A stretch of 64,000 bases of DNA from Salinimicrobium sediminis. Its GTDB lineage: Bacteria > Bacteroidota > Bacteroidia > Flavobacteriales > Flavobacteriaceae. The stretch is taken from contig NZ_OCMF01000001.1 of the NCBI RefSeq assembly GCF_900215295.1, positions 1,426,001 to 1,490,000 on the forward strand. The letters run 5' to 3'. Within the stretch, counting starts at the first letter, position 1. Every line of letters starts with the position of its first letter. Positions 42,624 to 51,608 of this stretch are shown here, one piece after another. Under the pieces are notes generated by a model. That model did no database searches. It worked only from the letters and a program-made list of their open reading frames with translations, and had not been told where the DNA came from. A program made the translations under genes and the position numbers.

Positions 42624-43595
42624 TCATATATATTGCTGCAGGTTTCTTAGATCGTATTTCGCGTGATACAGGCTCGTTTTTGGATTAGTAACATAAATTT
42701 GCGCTATATTGGAATCATCCCAAACCCTTACGCTGTGCCTTAGATTTTCAGCACCACCGTTTAGAATAGCCTGTTGGGTTAAAGTGCCTCCAAGTTTAGA
42801 TGCTTTTGCCAATATCAATTTTTTATCCGCATCAAAAATGGCGCTATCTGCTTCCGGGTGAATTGTCCCTATCCACCACCATTGATTGTATTTTTCAAAG
42901 TATTGCCCGTCTGAAAGTTGAGCAAAGTAACCCGTTTCCGTTCCTGTGATTACATCAATAACCTCGTGCCTTGTATAAGTATAACCCCCGTCTGTAGAAA
43001 TAGAAGTTTCCCAGGGTTGCGGTAATCCTCCTTTGGTGATGTGCGTCCCTATAATATCATTGGTTCTTTGATAAGGATGGAAATAACCTGTATGGTCATT
43101 AGTTCCCACAATCCCTAAAGGTCTCCCTTCATCCGTCCATGTGTTTAAATGGAGTAGGTTCCCTCCCGGTGAAGTGACAAGCCTGGTTTGTTGTTTTCCG
43201 TTGTTTCCTGTTTCTGAAGTATCGGTGTGATAATAGAGAAATAAGGTGTTTCCTAACTGTAAAAGAATAGGAGTTTCAGCCTGGTTACCGTCTAAAATCA
43301 AACCACCTTCCTCAAAATCGCTCAGGTCTAAATTGTTTCCTTTACCCCAATACAATCCCCCCGGCGGTGGGTTTCCGCTGTCGTGATCTCTTGAATATAG
43401 AAAGAAAAAATCTTTATCATTTACAACTGCTGAATAATTTGCGGTTCTGTAAGGTCTGAAGAAATAAAAACTATTGGTAGCAAGGTTTGAAGCGTTCAGC
43501 CTTAAAGAATAATCGTATATATCTGGAGAAACAGGGTCAGGAGTGGAATTAACCACACCTGAAGCTCCCATCAAGGCTGAAAAAAAATGATTCAT
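42624..43595 (-). CDS. Beta-propeller (glycosidase-like) phage protein
   Basis: 323 residues. Repeated motifs of a five-bladed propeller like those in GH43/sialidase families: DKDFFFLYSRDHDSG, ETPILLQLGNTLFLYYHTD, TSISTDGGYTYTRHEV (Asp-box-like), WWWIGTIHPEADSAIFD. Probably binds or cuts host surface glycans. Starts 1 bp after the stop of the preceding fibre gene. Confidence 0.65.
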   Translation of the reverse strand: MNHFFSALMGASGVVNSTPDPVSPDIYDYSLRLNASNLATNSFYFFRPYRTANYSAVVNDKDFFFLYSRDHDSGNPPPGGLYWGKGNNLDLSDFEEGGLILDGNQAETPILLQLGNTLFLYYHTDTSETGNNGKQQTRLVTSPGGNLLHLNTWTDEGRPLGIVGTNDHTGYFHPYQRTNDIIGTHITKGGLPQPWETSISTDGGYTYTRHEVIDVITGTETGYFAQLSDGQYFEKYNQWWWIGTIHPEADSAIFDADKKLILAKASKLGGTLTQQAILNGGAENLRHSVRVWDDSNIAQIYVTNPKTSLYHAKYDLRNLQQYI

Positions 43596-45260
43596 TTAAG
43601 AATGGTTTGCGGTTATAGCTGATTCAATACCTGCTTTATCTGTAGTTTTGTTTTCAGCATAGTGGATCACCTCACTTATGTAAGCGTTGGTATCTGTAGG
43701 GGTGATCCCATTTCCTCTGCCTCCAATCTCCCATCTGTCTGAAGCAACTTTAGAGCCTGAAATCGACACACTTCCATTGCCATTTCCGTTCATAAATGAT
43801 TCTACTGAAGTACCTGTATTAATAGCTGTTATTTGTACAGGGCTTCCTATGTAAGAAGCTGAAACAGGAGAGGTGTCAGTTATAACTGTACCATCTGTCT
43901 GAAAAGCTATTGTTTCTCCTGAATTGGCACCTACTGAAACTTTAAGGTTTTGTGAAACTCTTTGCGAAGCATCCTGGGAGAACATATAGTTATTACCTTG
44001 TGCGTTGAATTGCCCAAAACCAAATGAACTCCATGAGCCGTCAACGTTATTCACCAACTGTCCTATTTCTGATCTGAGGTATTTTTGATTAAAGTAAACT
44101 GTAGGCTTTCCGTTTAGGACGTAAATTGTTCCTGCGTTTACAATTTTAGGCTGACTTGCTTCAGGATTACTTACATTTCTTGCGGAGGTGCTTTGGTCAT
44201 ACCATACAGATATAAAACCATCCCCTGCACCTACAAAGTTTAAAAGGGCTGTTTGGTCTAACCTATTATCTGCATTAAACCCAATATCCTGCTCTGTATT
44301 ATCGCTTGATCTTCTAACTCTAATAGCACTACCTGTATAAGCCGATCTTAGTTTATTAAGTGAATACCCTAAAACTGCACCCGTAAAATCATCGAGTGTG
44401 AAGGTTGCTTGGGCTGAGGCAGCCGCATTAGTAGATACACTTAAAGCGGTACTTTGAGCAGATTCATTCCCTGCTGCATCAATTGCAGCCACCGTAAAAG
44501 AATAAGCCGTTGAAGCAGTAAGTCCGGTAATTTGGGCTGTCGTTCCACCCACTTCTTTCTCATAAACCCCGTTCTTATAAACTGCATAGCCTGTCACACC
44601 AACAGCATCAGTTGAAGCATTCCAAGAAAGATTCACGGAAGTGTCTGTCTTTGAAGTAGAAGTTAATCCTGTAGGAACCGATGGCGCTGTAGTGTCTCCC
44701 GTTGGTGCTCCTGAAATAGAATATACTCTGTTTACTCCACGGATATCATCATCTGCCAAGTATGCTATTGATAATTCATTGAAGATGTCAGCTGATGAGC
44801 TTTTGGCATCACCGGAAACTTTCCAGGTTGATGGCCATGATCCGGTAAGAGATCCTTTTATTCTTACAGTAGCATAACTTCCAGCAACTTTAGAAGCTGA
44901 CAAAGCAAGACTTACTGCAGATCCTGTAAGGTAATCGTTGTACTTTGTAGTGGATCCTGTTCCAACATTCAGAGTGCCGGTGAAATCTCCACCCGGTTCT
45001 AATCCTCCTCCTGAAGATTCAGCTTTGGAAAAAAGAACATCAGTGAGTGCATTGATCAGGTTGTTTGCGCTGGTGTGAACTGTTCCACCAACTTGAACCT
45101 GATTAAAGTGAGTTGTGGCTACAAGTTCCAGACGAGTATCGTAAACACTTACGATTCGAATATAATTGTCCCCAACCTTTAGAGCGATGAAAGATTTATT
45201 GTACTCCAGTCCATTTAGGGAGAATTTGCTGGAGCTGATATTTTGAATGGTCGCGATCAT
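43596..45260 (-). CDS. Phage receptor-binding/tail fibre protein with Fn3 domain
   Basis: 554 residues: N-terminal phage domain (about 1-180), fibronectin type III domain (about 195-285: SVPTGLTSTSKTDTSVNLSWNAS, GYAVYKNG, YSFTVAAIDAAGNES), then a jelly-roll domain like arabinofuranosidase B (GYSLNKLRSAYTGSAIRVRRSSDNTEQDIGF, WYDQSTSARN). Such modules are exported with virions and bind glycans. One base of overlap with the DUF6712 gene upstream. Confidence 0.8.
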   Translation of the reverse strand: MIATIQNISSSKFSLNGLEYNKSFIALKVGDNYIRIVSVYDTRLELVATTHFNQVQVGGTVHTSANNLINALTDVLFSKAESSGGGLEPGGDFTGTLNVGTGSTTKYNDYLTGSAVSLALSASKVAGSYATVRIKGSLTGSWPSTWKVSGDAKSSSADIFNELSIAYLADDDIRGVNRVYSISGAPTGDTTAPSVPTGLTSTSKTDTSVNLSWNASTDAVGVTGYAVYKNGVYEKEVGGTTAQITGLTASTAYSFTVAAIDAAGNESAQSTALSVSTNAAASAQATFTLDDFTGAVLGYSLNKLRSAYTGSAIRVRRSSDNTEQDIGFNADNRLDQTALLNFVGAGDGFISVWYDQSTSARNVSNPEASQPKIVNAGTIYVLNGKPTVYFNQKYLRSEIGQLVNNVDGSWSSFGFGQFNAQGNNYMFSQDASQRVSQNLKVSVGANSGETIAFQTDGTVITDTSPVSASYIGSPVQITAINTGTSVESFMNGNGNGSVSISGSKVASDRWEIGGRGNGITPTDTNAYISEVIHYAENKTTDKAGIESAITANHS

Positions 45261-45754
45261 TAGTTAATCTTTGAAATATTAAAACCGGACCTCCTTGGAG
45301 TGCATCCGGAACTTCTCCACAGTGCATATTCTTTCCTGTTCATGAAAAGAACTACCTCCTCGAAATATGCCGTGGCGGTGTTTTGATTTTGAGTGTAAAG
45401 GGTTCGTTTGTGAGCGTCACCAACCGGCTTGGAATCCTGATTGGATTTCTCAACGAAGCCGAAAGCAGTATCTGTGTAGCTGCCAAACATCACATACCTG
45501 GCATAAGCGAAAATAGATAGTACTTTCTTCAGCCCGGGATGATCATAAGTTTCTCCATTGTACGTGTACTCACCACCATCTAAGAGCAGTGCGTGATCTA
45601 ATGGAGCTTTACTGATGGCATTGTATAGCCTTTCTCCTAGAAGTGGCTTCAGGTCCAATCGTTGAGCATCTTCAATGTAAGGTCCGATCTTGTCTTCCCT
45701 TACAGATTTAGAGATCTCCCTATGCTTGGCTATTTCAGTCCTGTCGATCAACAT
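45260..45754 (-). CDS. DUF6712-like head-tail connector candidate
   Basis: 164 residues with IGPYIEDAQRLDLKPLLGERLYNAI, the pattern of small Bacteroidota phage connector proteins, and a conserved YARYVMFGSYTDTAFGFV helix. Directly follows the portal gene (20-bp overlap), which supports a connector role. Confidence 0.65.
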   Translation of the reverse strand: MLIDRTEIAKHREISKSVREDKIGPYIEDAQRLDLKPLLGERLYNAISKAPLDHALLLDGGEYTYNGETYDHPGLKKVLSIFAYARYVMFGSYTDTAFGFVEKSNQDSKPVGDAHKRTLYTQNQNTATAYFEEVVLFMNRKEYALWRSSGCTPRRSGFNISKIN

Positions 45755-47129
45755 CGTTGTTTTCTTCTTTAGGTGTTCCCAACATTTCAGCAGCTTTTTC
45801 CGCCGTGATGCCGTAAATTTCTTCGATGATTGCTATTGCAGCACTCCTTTCGGTAGTTCCTGCAGCAACACTTTGTTGGATTTGAAGTAAGGCAGTAACA
45901 CCACCAACAGATCCTTTAAGAATGGCCTGAGCTTCTTTCTTGGCTGCATCCGGATCTTTCTCCAATTCCTCAGCTTTCGTTTCAACTTCGATGAGCGGAA
46001 CTATCTTCAGGTTCTCAACCGGCTCCTGGAACTTCTTCATGAGCTTATTTACGATCTCCTCAACCTTGCTTCTTTCGTCAAAGGTTTGATCCTGATAAAA
46101 GATTTTCATTTGCTGGATAGCTTCACCACTTTGTCCGAATAGAGCTCCATCTTTGGAACGAATAAGAGCGGCCGGTACATTGTTGAAGCACATCCTGATG
46201 TTATCACTCACACTGGTTTCAGTATGTGCGAAAATCTTATCATCGATGTTGCTTTCGATATTCTTGAAAAGGATTTCCTTCTCAATCTTATCACCTTCAA
46301 ATTCCATCTCCAGGTGAAGTACACCGTCAGCATTTTCAGCACCGATGAACTTCTGAATGGTCTCACGGAATTTGTCCCGGGCATCCTCTTGTTCTTTGAA
46401 TTCGTCTGGATCTACATCCTTCAGTGAACCATCCACTAGCGGCTTGGTAACAACCAATGTTTTCCCGAAGAATCCTTTTCTTAAAGAGGTGTTTTTATAT
46501 TTGGAAACTTGCTTTTCAGAATCTGCATCTTCCAAACATGGATGAATAGGAGAAAGAGGGTAAGTCTTTTTACCATACTTGAAATAGAAGATCTGGCCAT
46601 TGTACCTTTCCAGGCTTTTGGCTCTCCTGATCTGAGTCTTGAGAACCTTTTTATCTGGATTGTAAACATCAACCACCTTGGCGGCCTTTGCTTTTTTGAT
46701 ATCCGTCCAGTTTTCAGAGACCAGGATCTTTCCGTTGTACTTATTATCATCCTGCTTTCCTAATCTACAGTCAGAGAATGGTAGTACATCGAAATCTTTA
46801 TGGTCAAGGTTCCCGTCGTAGTTCACGTGAATGAATACGCCCCGGTGATTAGCAATGGAATCTGCTATTTCCTGAGCAAATTGAAGAAGAGTAGTGCCTT
46901 TTTCTTTGTGAACGATGAGCTTGTTAGGATCATCACCAAAGCCTTTCCCGGAAATGTAAGAGGCCATCAGGTTTGCTGAAAGCGTTGCAGTCACAGAATT
47001 CTCGATAAGGGCTTCTACAAGATCGGGGTAGTTATTGTCTACCCCGTTCCTGTGAATTTTTAGTGTCTTATCGTATTTGGCTTCCTTTGATTTGAAGATC
47101 TCAAGAAAAGCGGCACCTAAATTCTTCAT
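45735..47129 (-). CDS. Phage portal protein
   Basis: 464 residues. Portal-like features: NNYPDLVEALIENSVTATLSANLMASYISGKGF at the start, the clip/stem region FNNVPAALIRSKDGALFGQSGEAIQQMKIFYQDQTFDERSKVEEIVNKLMKKF and a Glu/Lys-rich C-terminus. Forms the dodecameric DNA gate. Unusually it lies after the capsid gene and 13 kb from the terminase. Confidence 0.85.
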   Translation of the reverse strand: MKNLGAAFLEIFKSKEAKYDKTLKIHRNGVDNNYPDLVEALIENSVTATLSANLMASYISGKGFGDDPNKLIVHKEKGTTLLQFAQEIADSIANHRGVFIHVNYDGNLDHKDFDVLPFSDCRLGKQDDNKYNGKILVSENWTDIKKAKAAKVVDVYNPDKKVLKTQIRRAKSLERYNGQIFYFKYGKKTYPLSPIHPCLEDADSEKQVSKYKNTSLRKGFFGKTLVVTKPLVDGSLKDVDPDEFKEQEDARDKFRETIQKFIGAENADGVLHLEMEFEGDKIEKEILFKNIESNIDDKIFAHTETSVSDNIRMCFNNVPAALIRSKDGALFGQSGEAIQQMKIFYQDQTFDERSKVEEIVNKLMKKFQEPVENLKIVPLIEVETKAEELEKDPDAAKKEAQAILKGSVGGVTALLQIQQSVAAGTTERSAAIAIIEEIYGITAEKAAEMLGTPKEENNDVDRQD

Positions 47130-47133
47130 TCAG

Positions 47134-47661
47134 TTACTCTTTCACTTCAAGATTTGCAATTTCCTTTTGCTCGATAGCCTCAGAGATCAGATCCTTGTTG
47201 GAATAATCCTTTGGATTAAGCTCAAGAGTCTCAGCTAACTTGTCAAGCTCTGGGCGCTTCATATCTTTCAGCTCCTCAAGGCGAGTTTTCTCTGCAGGCT
47301 CATTCCCTTCAGGAATAGTTTCGAAAAGATCTTCCCCTGCAGGGTGATTCTTCAAAAGCTTTTGAGCAAGCTCGTCTGTAAGATTAGCATTGGAAACTTG
47401 AACGGGACTTCCAAATTCTAATGGAATACCGTTGTACTTCGCTCTTAGCTTATAACCGGAATTAGTGTCTTTTTTGGACATAGTTGATAAATGTTTGATG
47501 AATTTTTGGTAGTAGTCTTCCAGGCATTTGGAACACCCGGCATTGATCATGTCAGGATGGAAAGTGTCCTTGTAATCTTTCAGGAACTGACTCAGATATC
47601 GGTTGCCATTCTCATCCTTTCCGGTGAAAATGGCAGCCTTATCTATTTCTCTCCAGTCCAT
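47134..47661 (-). CDS. Phage head-region protein with HeH/SAP-like C-terminus
   Basis: 175 residues. N-terminus has a CxxC (INAGCSKCLEDYYQKF); the C-terminus (RLEELKDMKRPELDKLAETLELNPKDYSNKDLISEAIEQ) looks like a HeH/LEM or SAP helix-extended-helix motif that may bind DNA. Between the portal and a structural gene; function otherwise unknown. Confidence 0.65.
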   Translation of the reverse strand: MDWREIDKAAIFTGKDENGNRYLSQFLKDYKDTFHPDMINAGCSKCLEDYYQKFIKHLSTMSKKDTNSGYKLRAKYNGIPLEFGSPVQVSNANLTDELAQKLLKNHPAGEDLFETIPEGNEPAEKTRLEELKDMKRPELDKLAETLELNPKDYSNKDLISEAIEQKEIANLEVKE

Positions 47662-47665
47662 CTAA

Positions 47666-48268
47666 CTAAACTGGTGGCTCAGTCGCGAACTTGTTATTGA
47701 ACGCGGTCAGAGTAGTGTCGTAGGTAGTCTCAAGAAGAACCTTTGGATCATCTTTCTCAAGCATGTTGTCTTTAGAAGACAGCTCAAGAAGAATAGCACC
47801 ATCATTCTCTATGGAGTTCTCAGTTTTAGAAGAGAGGTACATTCCTGCATCCCATCCAAGAACCAAGAAAGCGTCCTTAGATTCCGCACCTTTGTACTTC
47901 TTGTTCACTACTGCCATGTAGCTTTCACCTTTTCCAAGCTTGTTAGCCTGAAGACGGTTAGCAGCTGAAGGAGTAAGGATCCTTCCCCTGATCACGTGAC
48001 GTGATTTGTCAGGAGTCTGATCATCACCAGGAACAAACTCGGTATTGTAACCGTTGGTTTGCTTTACACCTTCTAAAAGGAATCCTGTCTTACCTGCTTT
48101 CAATACCAGGTCAGTGATCAACAAAGGATTTGTTGGATCAAAGGTGGTGGCAGTCTTATCTACATCCCCATGCGGGATCAGAAGGATATCTGATTCAATC
48201 CCTGCAATGGTTAAGTTTTCGCAATCATTGGCTATATCTGCAGCCAGTCTATCTGTATAACATCCCAT
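47666..48268 (-). CDS. Phage structural protein, function unknown
   Basis: 200 residues, beta-rich (IESDILLIPHGDVDK, LITDLVLKAGKTGFLLEGVKQTNGYN, AFLVLGWDAGMYL). Directly after the capsid gene; could be a decoration or tube protein. No motif fixes the role. Confidence 0.65.
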   Translation of the reverse strand: MGCYTDRLAADIANDCENLTIAGIESDILLIPHGDVDKTATTFDPTNPLLITDLVLKAGKTGFLLEGVKQTNGYNTEFVPGDDQTPDKSRHVIRGRILTPSAANRLQANKLGKGESYMAVVNKKYKGAESKDAFLVLGWDAGMYLSSKTENSIENDGAILLELSSKDNMLEKDDPKVLLETTYDTTLTAFNNKFATEPPV

Positions 48269-48305
48269 TTCTGTTTGGTTTTAGGTTAACGGCCGAAGCC
48301 GCTAA

Positions 48306-49379
48306 TTAATAAGCGGCAACGGTCATGTAGTCCAACAAGTGCTTCGCATCCAACTTCAAATCGAAGTCGATGTAATTCTTCTTGTCCTTTTTCTCATACC
48401 AAGATTCGATGTTGTTCAAATCGGCTTCAGAAAGAGTTCCAACAGGAATGTTCTCTTTTACAGTCAACAGGGCACGGTGAGGAAGGTTCCATTTTGTACC
48501 GTTGTCCTGGTAAGATCTGATGTTGTTATCCCAATCGTGACGAACTTTGATAGTGATTCCACGGTAAGAAAGACCGTTTACACCATCTTTGGTTTCAGCT
48601 AAAGTGAAAGCAAGAGACTTGTCTTCAAGTTGAGCCTGGAACCTTTGGAAGATCTCACGAGTAACCAAATACTGTGGTTCTGCACCTTCATCCATTGCCT
48701 CGAAGAAACGAGCGTCAATAGCATCGTGCATCTTACGGAACAATCCAAGAGCATCATAGTCTGCTGGCAAAGCCTGAGCAGCATATCCGGCACCTGCGTT
48801 TTGTGAAATGGCTACATAGTTCTTAGCTGTAGTAGGAACTTCAGCAAGGATTTGCTTCCAAAGACCATCGATCACGTTGAAGTATTTCACATCAACACCA
48901 TCTTTGATCACACCTCCACCGGTTACATTAAGAGCGGCAGTATCACCAAACCATACAAGACGGTTGTTCATTTTCTTCATTGCCTGCTCCACTTTGGAGA
49001 TGATCACTCCGAACTCCTCACCACCGATGCGGTCGTAGAAATCAGGATTTACCTTCTGAGCTTTTTTGAAAAGCTTGAAGAGGGCGTTCACGTCAGTAGC
49101 ACAATGTGCAAGACGGTCACCAATAAGAGCCGGATCCCAGAACTTTTCAGTTAGGGAAATCTGAGCGGGGTTTTCGTTACGGTCACACCCGGTAACTTTT
49201 GTACCTACAAGTCCAAGGTTCCCGATGAAAGGAATCTGAGTCTTGTGTTCGATACCTGTCACCACTTCGTGGAATTCCGACAGGTCACCACCGGTGATGG
49301 TTCTTTCAAAGATTGCCTGAGAAACGTCTTTGGCTTCTTCGGCATTCATGGTCAAGGCTGCTAAATCTAATATTGCCAT
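48306..49379 (-). CDS. Major capsid protein
   Basis: 357 residues. Placed right after the prohead protease/scaffold gene, with AKDVSQAIFERTITGGDLSEFHEVVTGIEHKTQIPFIG at the start and regular alpha/beta content (FNVIDGLWKQILA, DALGLFRKMHDAIDARFFEA, FDLKLDAKHLLDYMTVAAY). Similar proteins are annotated as major capsid proteins in Bacteroidota phages. Position and size support HK97-type. Confidence 0.78.
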   Translation of the reverse strand: MAILDLAALTMNAEEAKDVSQAIFERTITGGDLSEFHEVVTGIEHKTQIPFIGNLGLVGTKVTGCDRNENPAQISLTEKFWDPALIGDRLAHCATDVNALFKLFKKAQKVNPDFYDRIGGEEFGVIISKVEQAMKKMNNRLVWFGDTAALNVTGGGVIKDGVDVKYFNVIDGLWKQILAEVPTTAKNYVAISQNAGAGYAAQALPADYDALGLFRKMHDAIDARFFEAMDEGAEPQYLVTREIFQRFQAQLEDKSLAFTLAETKDGVNGLSYRGITIKVRHDWDNNIRSYQDNGTKWNLPHRALLTVKENIPVGTLSEADLNNIESWYEKKDKKNYIDFDLKLDAKHLLDYMTVAAY

Positions 49380-49406
49380 TATTCAGTTTTTTGATTGATT
49401 GATGAA

Positions 49407-50528
49407 TTATTCTTTTTCCTTCCAGACAGATCGCGACTTGCTACCTTCTTTGAAGTTTTTCTTTTTTGGATCGTGATTAAAGGATGATCCGAAGTCCTTT
49501 TTGAAAGCCTTGAATTCCTTCTGGAGATCCTGAATAGCTTTCTCATTTGTCTGAAGTTTCTCCTCAGCTGTTTTCTTTTCAGCTTTGGTAGTCTTAAGTT
49601 CTTTCTTAAGGTTTTCAACTTCAGTCTTAAGGTTCTCAACCTCTTCTTCATTGCTGTCTTCGGCTTCTTCCTCTTTCGGCTGGATCTCAGTAAGCTCACC
49701 GGCTGTGAAAACATAAGTTTCACCGGAAGGCATTACGTGCTCACCTTCGGCGGCAGCACCGTCGATTGTGGCTTTATCACCAACAGAGGGTGTATCATCT
49801 TCGGCGAGATCTGGAAAATCGATCTCATTTCCGTTGGCATCTTGTACCAACTTTGCTTCAGGCTTTTTCCCGCCGCCAAAGAGATTCTTCATCTTCTCTT
49901 CAAACTTTGCGAACATACCCTGGGCTTCTTCTTTTGTTAGGCTGTCTTTTGCCATTTGTTTAGAATTAGGATTAGTCTTGGTTTTAAGTAGGGCAACCGC
50001 CTTCATGACGGTGGCTATTTCTGTGATGAAACCGTGAGTAAGCGCTTCTTCAGCACTCATGAAGGTTTCTTTTTTCATCATGTCCAGGACAGTCTCTTTA
50101 TTGAGATTGGTTTTGCTGACGTAGAAATCAGCAATCTTGTCCTCGTTTCGCTTCAGTTCATCGGCATACTTCTGAATTTCCTCACTTTCCCCTGCGGCCA
50201 TTCCCCAGGGCATGTGGATCATAAAGTCTGCATTGGATGTCATTTTGCGGGTATCACCGGCAAGAGCGATCACTGTTGCAATGGAAGCACATTCTCCTTC
50301 AATGATGGTGGTGACTGGCTTACCTTGAGATCTTAGGAAGTCGTGAATGGCAAAACCTTCGGAAACTACTCCACCAGGAGAATGAATATGAACGGTTAAA
50401 GACTTGGCATCTTTCTGAGCATCGACTTGTTGTTTTATGGACTTCAAATTGACAAGGCCCCATTCACTGGCATAGTCATCTTGTGACCAGTCAATAATCC
50501 CATAGATGTAGATGTGAGCTTCTTCCAT
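49407..50528 (-). CDS. ClpP-type prohead protease fused to scaffold-like coiled coil
   Basis: About 373 residues from ATG 50528 (MEEAHIYIYG). Residues 1-180 are a ClpP-like protease: HIHSPGGVVSEGFAIHDFL, GECASIATVIALAG (nucleophile Ser) and FMIHMPWG (His). Residues about 270-350 form a Lys/Glu-rich coiled coil (EVENLKTEVENLKKELKTTKAEKKTAEEKL), as in a built-in scaffold. An upstream ATG at 50540 is covered by a -7 box (50534-50541), so it is probably untranslated. Confidence 0.85.
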   Translation of the reverse strand: MEEAHIYIYGIIDWSQDDYASEWGLVNLKSIKQQVDAQKDAKSLTVHIHSPGGVVSEGFAIHDFLRSQGKPVTTIIEGECASIATVIALAGDTRKMTSNADFMIHMPWGMAAGESEEIQKYADELKRNEDKIADFYVSKTNLNKETVLDMMKKETFMSAEEALTHGFITEIATVMKAVALLKTKTNPNSKQMAKDSLTKEEAQGMFAKFEEKMKNLFGGGKKPEAKLVQDANGNEIDFPDLAEDDTPSVGDKATIDGAAAEGEHVMPSGETYVFTAGELTEIQPKEEEAEDSNEEEVENLKTEVENLKKELKTTKAEKKTAEEKLQTNEKAIQDLQKEFKAFKKDFGSSFNHDPKKKNFKEGSKSRSVWKEKE

Positions 50529-50533
50529 GGGAT

Positions 50534-50559
50534 CAAACATAGTAATACATTATATTACT
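50534..50559. promoter_or_regulatory. Phage operator copy 1 and head-gene promoter
   Basis: 19-bp palindrome AGTAATA-CATTA-TATTACT at 50541-50559, abutting a minus-strand -7 box TATGTTTG (50534-50541) for the head genes. It lies between divergent transcripts: head genes leftward, the two-gene plus-strand cassette rightward. An almost identical copy is at 61842. Confidence 0.7.
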
Positions 50560-50592
50560 TCGTGTGCAGTCATTTTTGCATATATTTAAGAA

Positions 50593-50823
50593 ATGATAGT
50601 TTTTGCAGTTTTAGCGGTCTTGGCATTCGGAATAGCAGCTTACTATTTCCTGAAGGGATTATGGCTATTGATGAAAGCGGTGTATTATCGTTGGTTTGCT
50701 CCGGAGCGGAAACTGGATGAAGCTTTTAAAAAAGAAGTTTTGGCCAAGGAGCCGGAATACAAGAAGTTCGAATCGGATTTTGATAAACGAATGGATTCTA
50801 TTTTAAATAAAAGAACCTTATGA
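50593..50823 (+). CDS. Small membrane protein, moron candidate
   Basis: 76 residues: N-terminal membrane segment (VFAVLAVLAFGIAAYYFLKGLWLLMKAVYY) and a charged tail. Transcribed opposite to all surrounding phage genes, behind a shared operator. A possible -7 box CATTTTTG is at 50571. Its stop overlaps the next ATG. Looks like a gene expressed in the lysogen; function unknown. Confidence 0.65.
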   Translation: MIVFAVLAVLAFGIAAYYFLKGLWLLMKAVYYRWFAPERKLDEAFKKEVLAKEPEYKKFESDFDKRMDSILNKRTL

Positions 50824-51068
50824 TTGTAAGGGTAGCTGTAAGGGATGAAATGGATCCCTTTAATGTACCTACTTTCGAAATAGATTTTCCTGAAGCTCCT
50901 ATTGTTGGAGATTTTATTGATATTCATCACTTAATTGATGAAAATCAAGTTACGGATGAAACCAGAAGGTTTGCTATAGATCAAGTAAAGGTAATCAGCA
51001 GGCAATGGCAAAAAAGCTCAGAGGGTAATTCTATCTTGAGAATACTTTGTTTTCAAATTCATTCTTAA
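50820..51068 (+). CDS. Small hypothetical protein, moron candidate
   Basis: 82 residues (MIVRVAVRDEMDPFNVPTFE...), acidic, no membrane segment, no family recognised. Four-bp overlap with the preceding gene (ATGA), so the pair is co-translated. Convergent with the HTH gene at 51065. Confidence 0.6.
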   Translation: MIVRVAVRDEMDPFNVPTFEIDFPEAPIVGDFIDIHHLIDENQVTDETRRFAIDQVKVISRQWQKSSEGNSILRILCFQIHS

Positions 51069-51295
51069 CCTTTCATCTTCTGAATAATAATATACACGGT
51101 CCTCTCACTTACATTGAATTCATCGGCAGTATTTGTAAGGGCCTGTTTTCTTAGCTTCTCCTTTTTCAACTGTTCCTGGTAATACTCATAGATCACTTTG
51201 TAATCCAGCCAGTGAGGAGGAAGAATGCCACTCCTGAAGAGGTCGCTGAAATAATCTAGTTTTTCAAGTTTTTCAATCAGTTCATAAGTACTCAT
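51065..51295 (-). CDS. Small helix-turn-helix phage protein
   Basis: 76 residues from ATG 51295 (MSTYELIEKLEKLDYFSDLF). The C-terminus NTADEFNVSERTVYIIIQKMKG is a helix-turn-helix of the resolvase/Mor type. Possible late-gene regulator. Overlaps the convergent moron gene's end by 4 bp. Confidence 0.65.
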   Translation of the reverse strand: MSTYELIEKLEKLDYFSDLFRSGILPPHWLDYKVIYEYYQEQLKKEKLRKQALTNTADEFNVSERTVYIIIQKMKG

Positions 51296-51362
51296 TAGCG
51301 GGGGGCGCTTTTGGATTGGAATAAGCATTTCTATATTCCATTTGATTGGAATATGATTTATT

Positions 51363-51608
51363 TTACCACTTACCCAAAGGGCAAGATTCGTTTTTACTTC
51401 TCAGTTTGGTGGACAAAGGACAGCCGCACTGGTTGCACTTCAATCCCTTTATTTTCTTCAGTTCAAAGTCCGGCATTAGTTTTTCATACGTCCCCACAAC
51501 AGCTTCAGGGCAAGTCTCACAAATAGCAGCTCGTTCTTTTTCAAGTTCGGATGCCGATCCTTTGAAGTACCGGCCCCATCCTTCGATGATGTTAGATATT
51601 TGCTTCAT
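51363..51608 (-). CDS. Small zinc-binding phage protein
   Basis: 81 residues with CETC and CNQCGC cysteine pairs and a final SCPLGKW. Typical of short Bacteroidota phage proteins found beside the tape-measure gene, whose end it overlaps by 17 bp. Function unknown. Confidence 0.7.
   Translation of the reverse strand: MKQISNIIEGWGRYFKGSASELEKERAAICETCPEAVVGTYEKLMPDFELKKIKGLKCNQCGCPLSTKLRSKNESCPLGKW

Noticed and set aside
42546-42626. Small ORF between the propeller and beta-helix genes
   Set aside because: The frame starting at the overlapping ATG stops after nine codons; the hydrophobic frame has no start codon.
49379-49723. 114-codon Lys/Arg-rich ORF within the protease-scaffold gene
   Set aside because: Shadow frame of the Glu/Lys-rich coiled coil; no independent start signal or homology.
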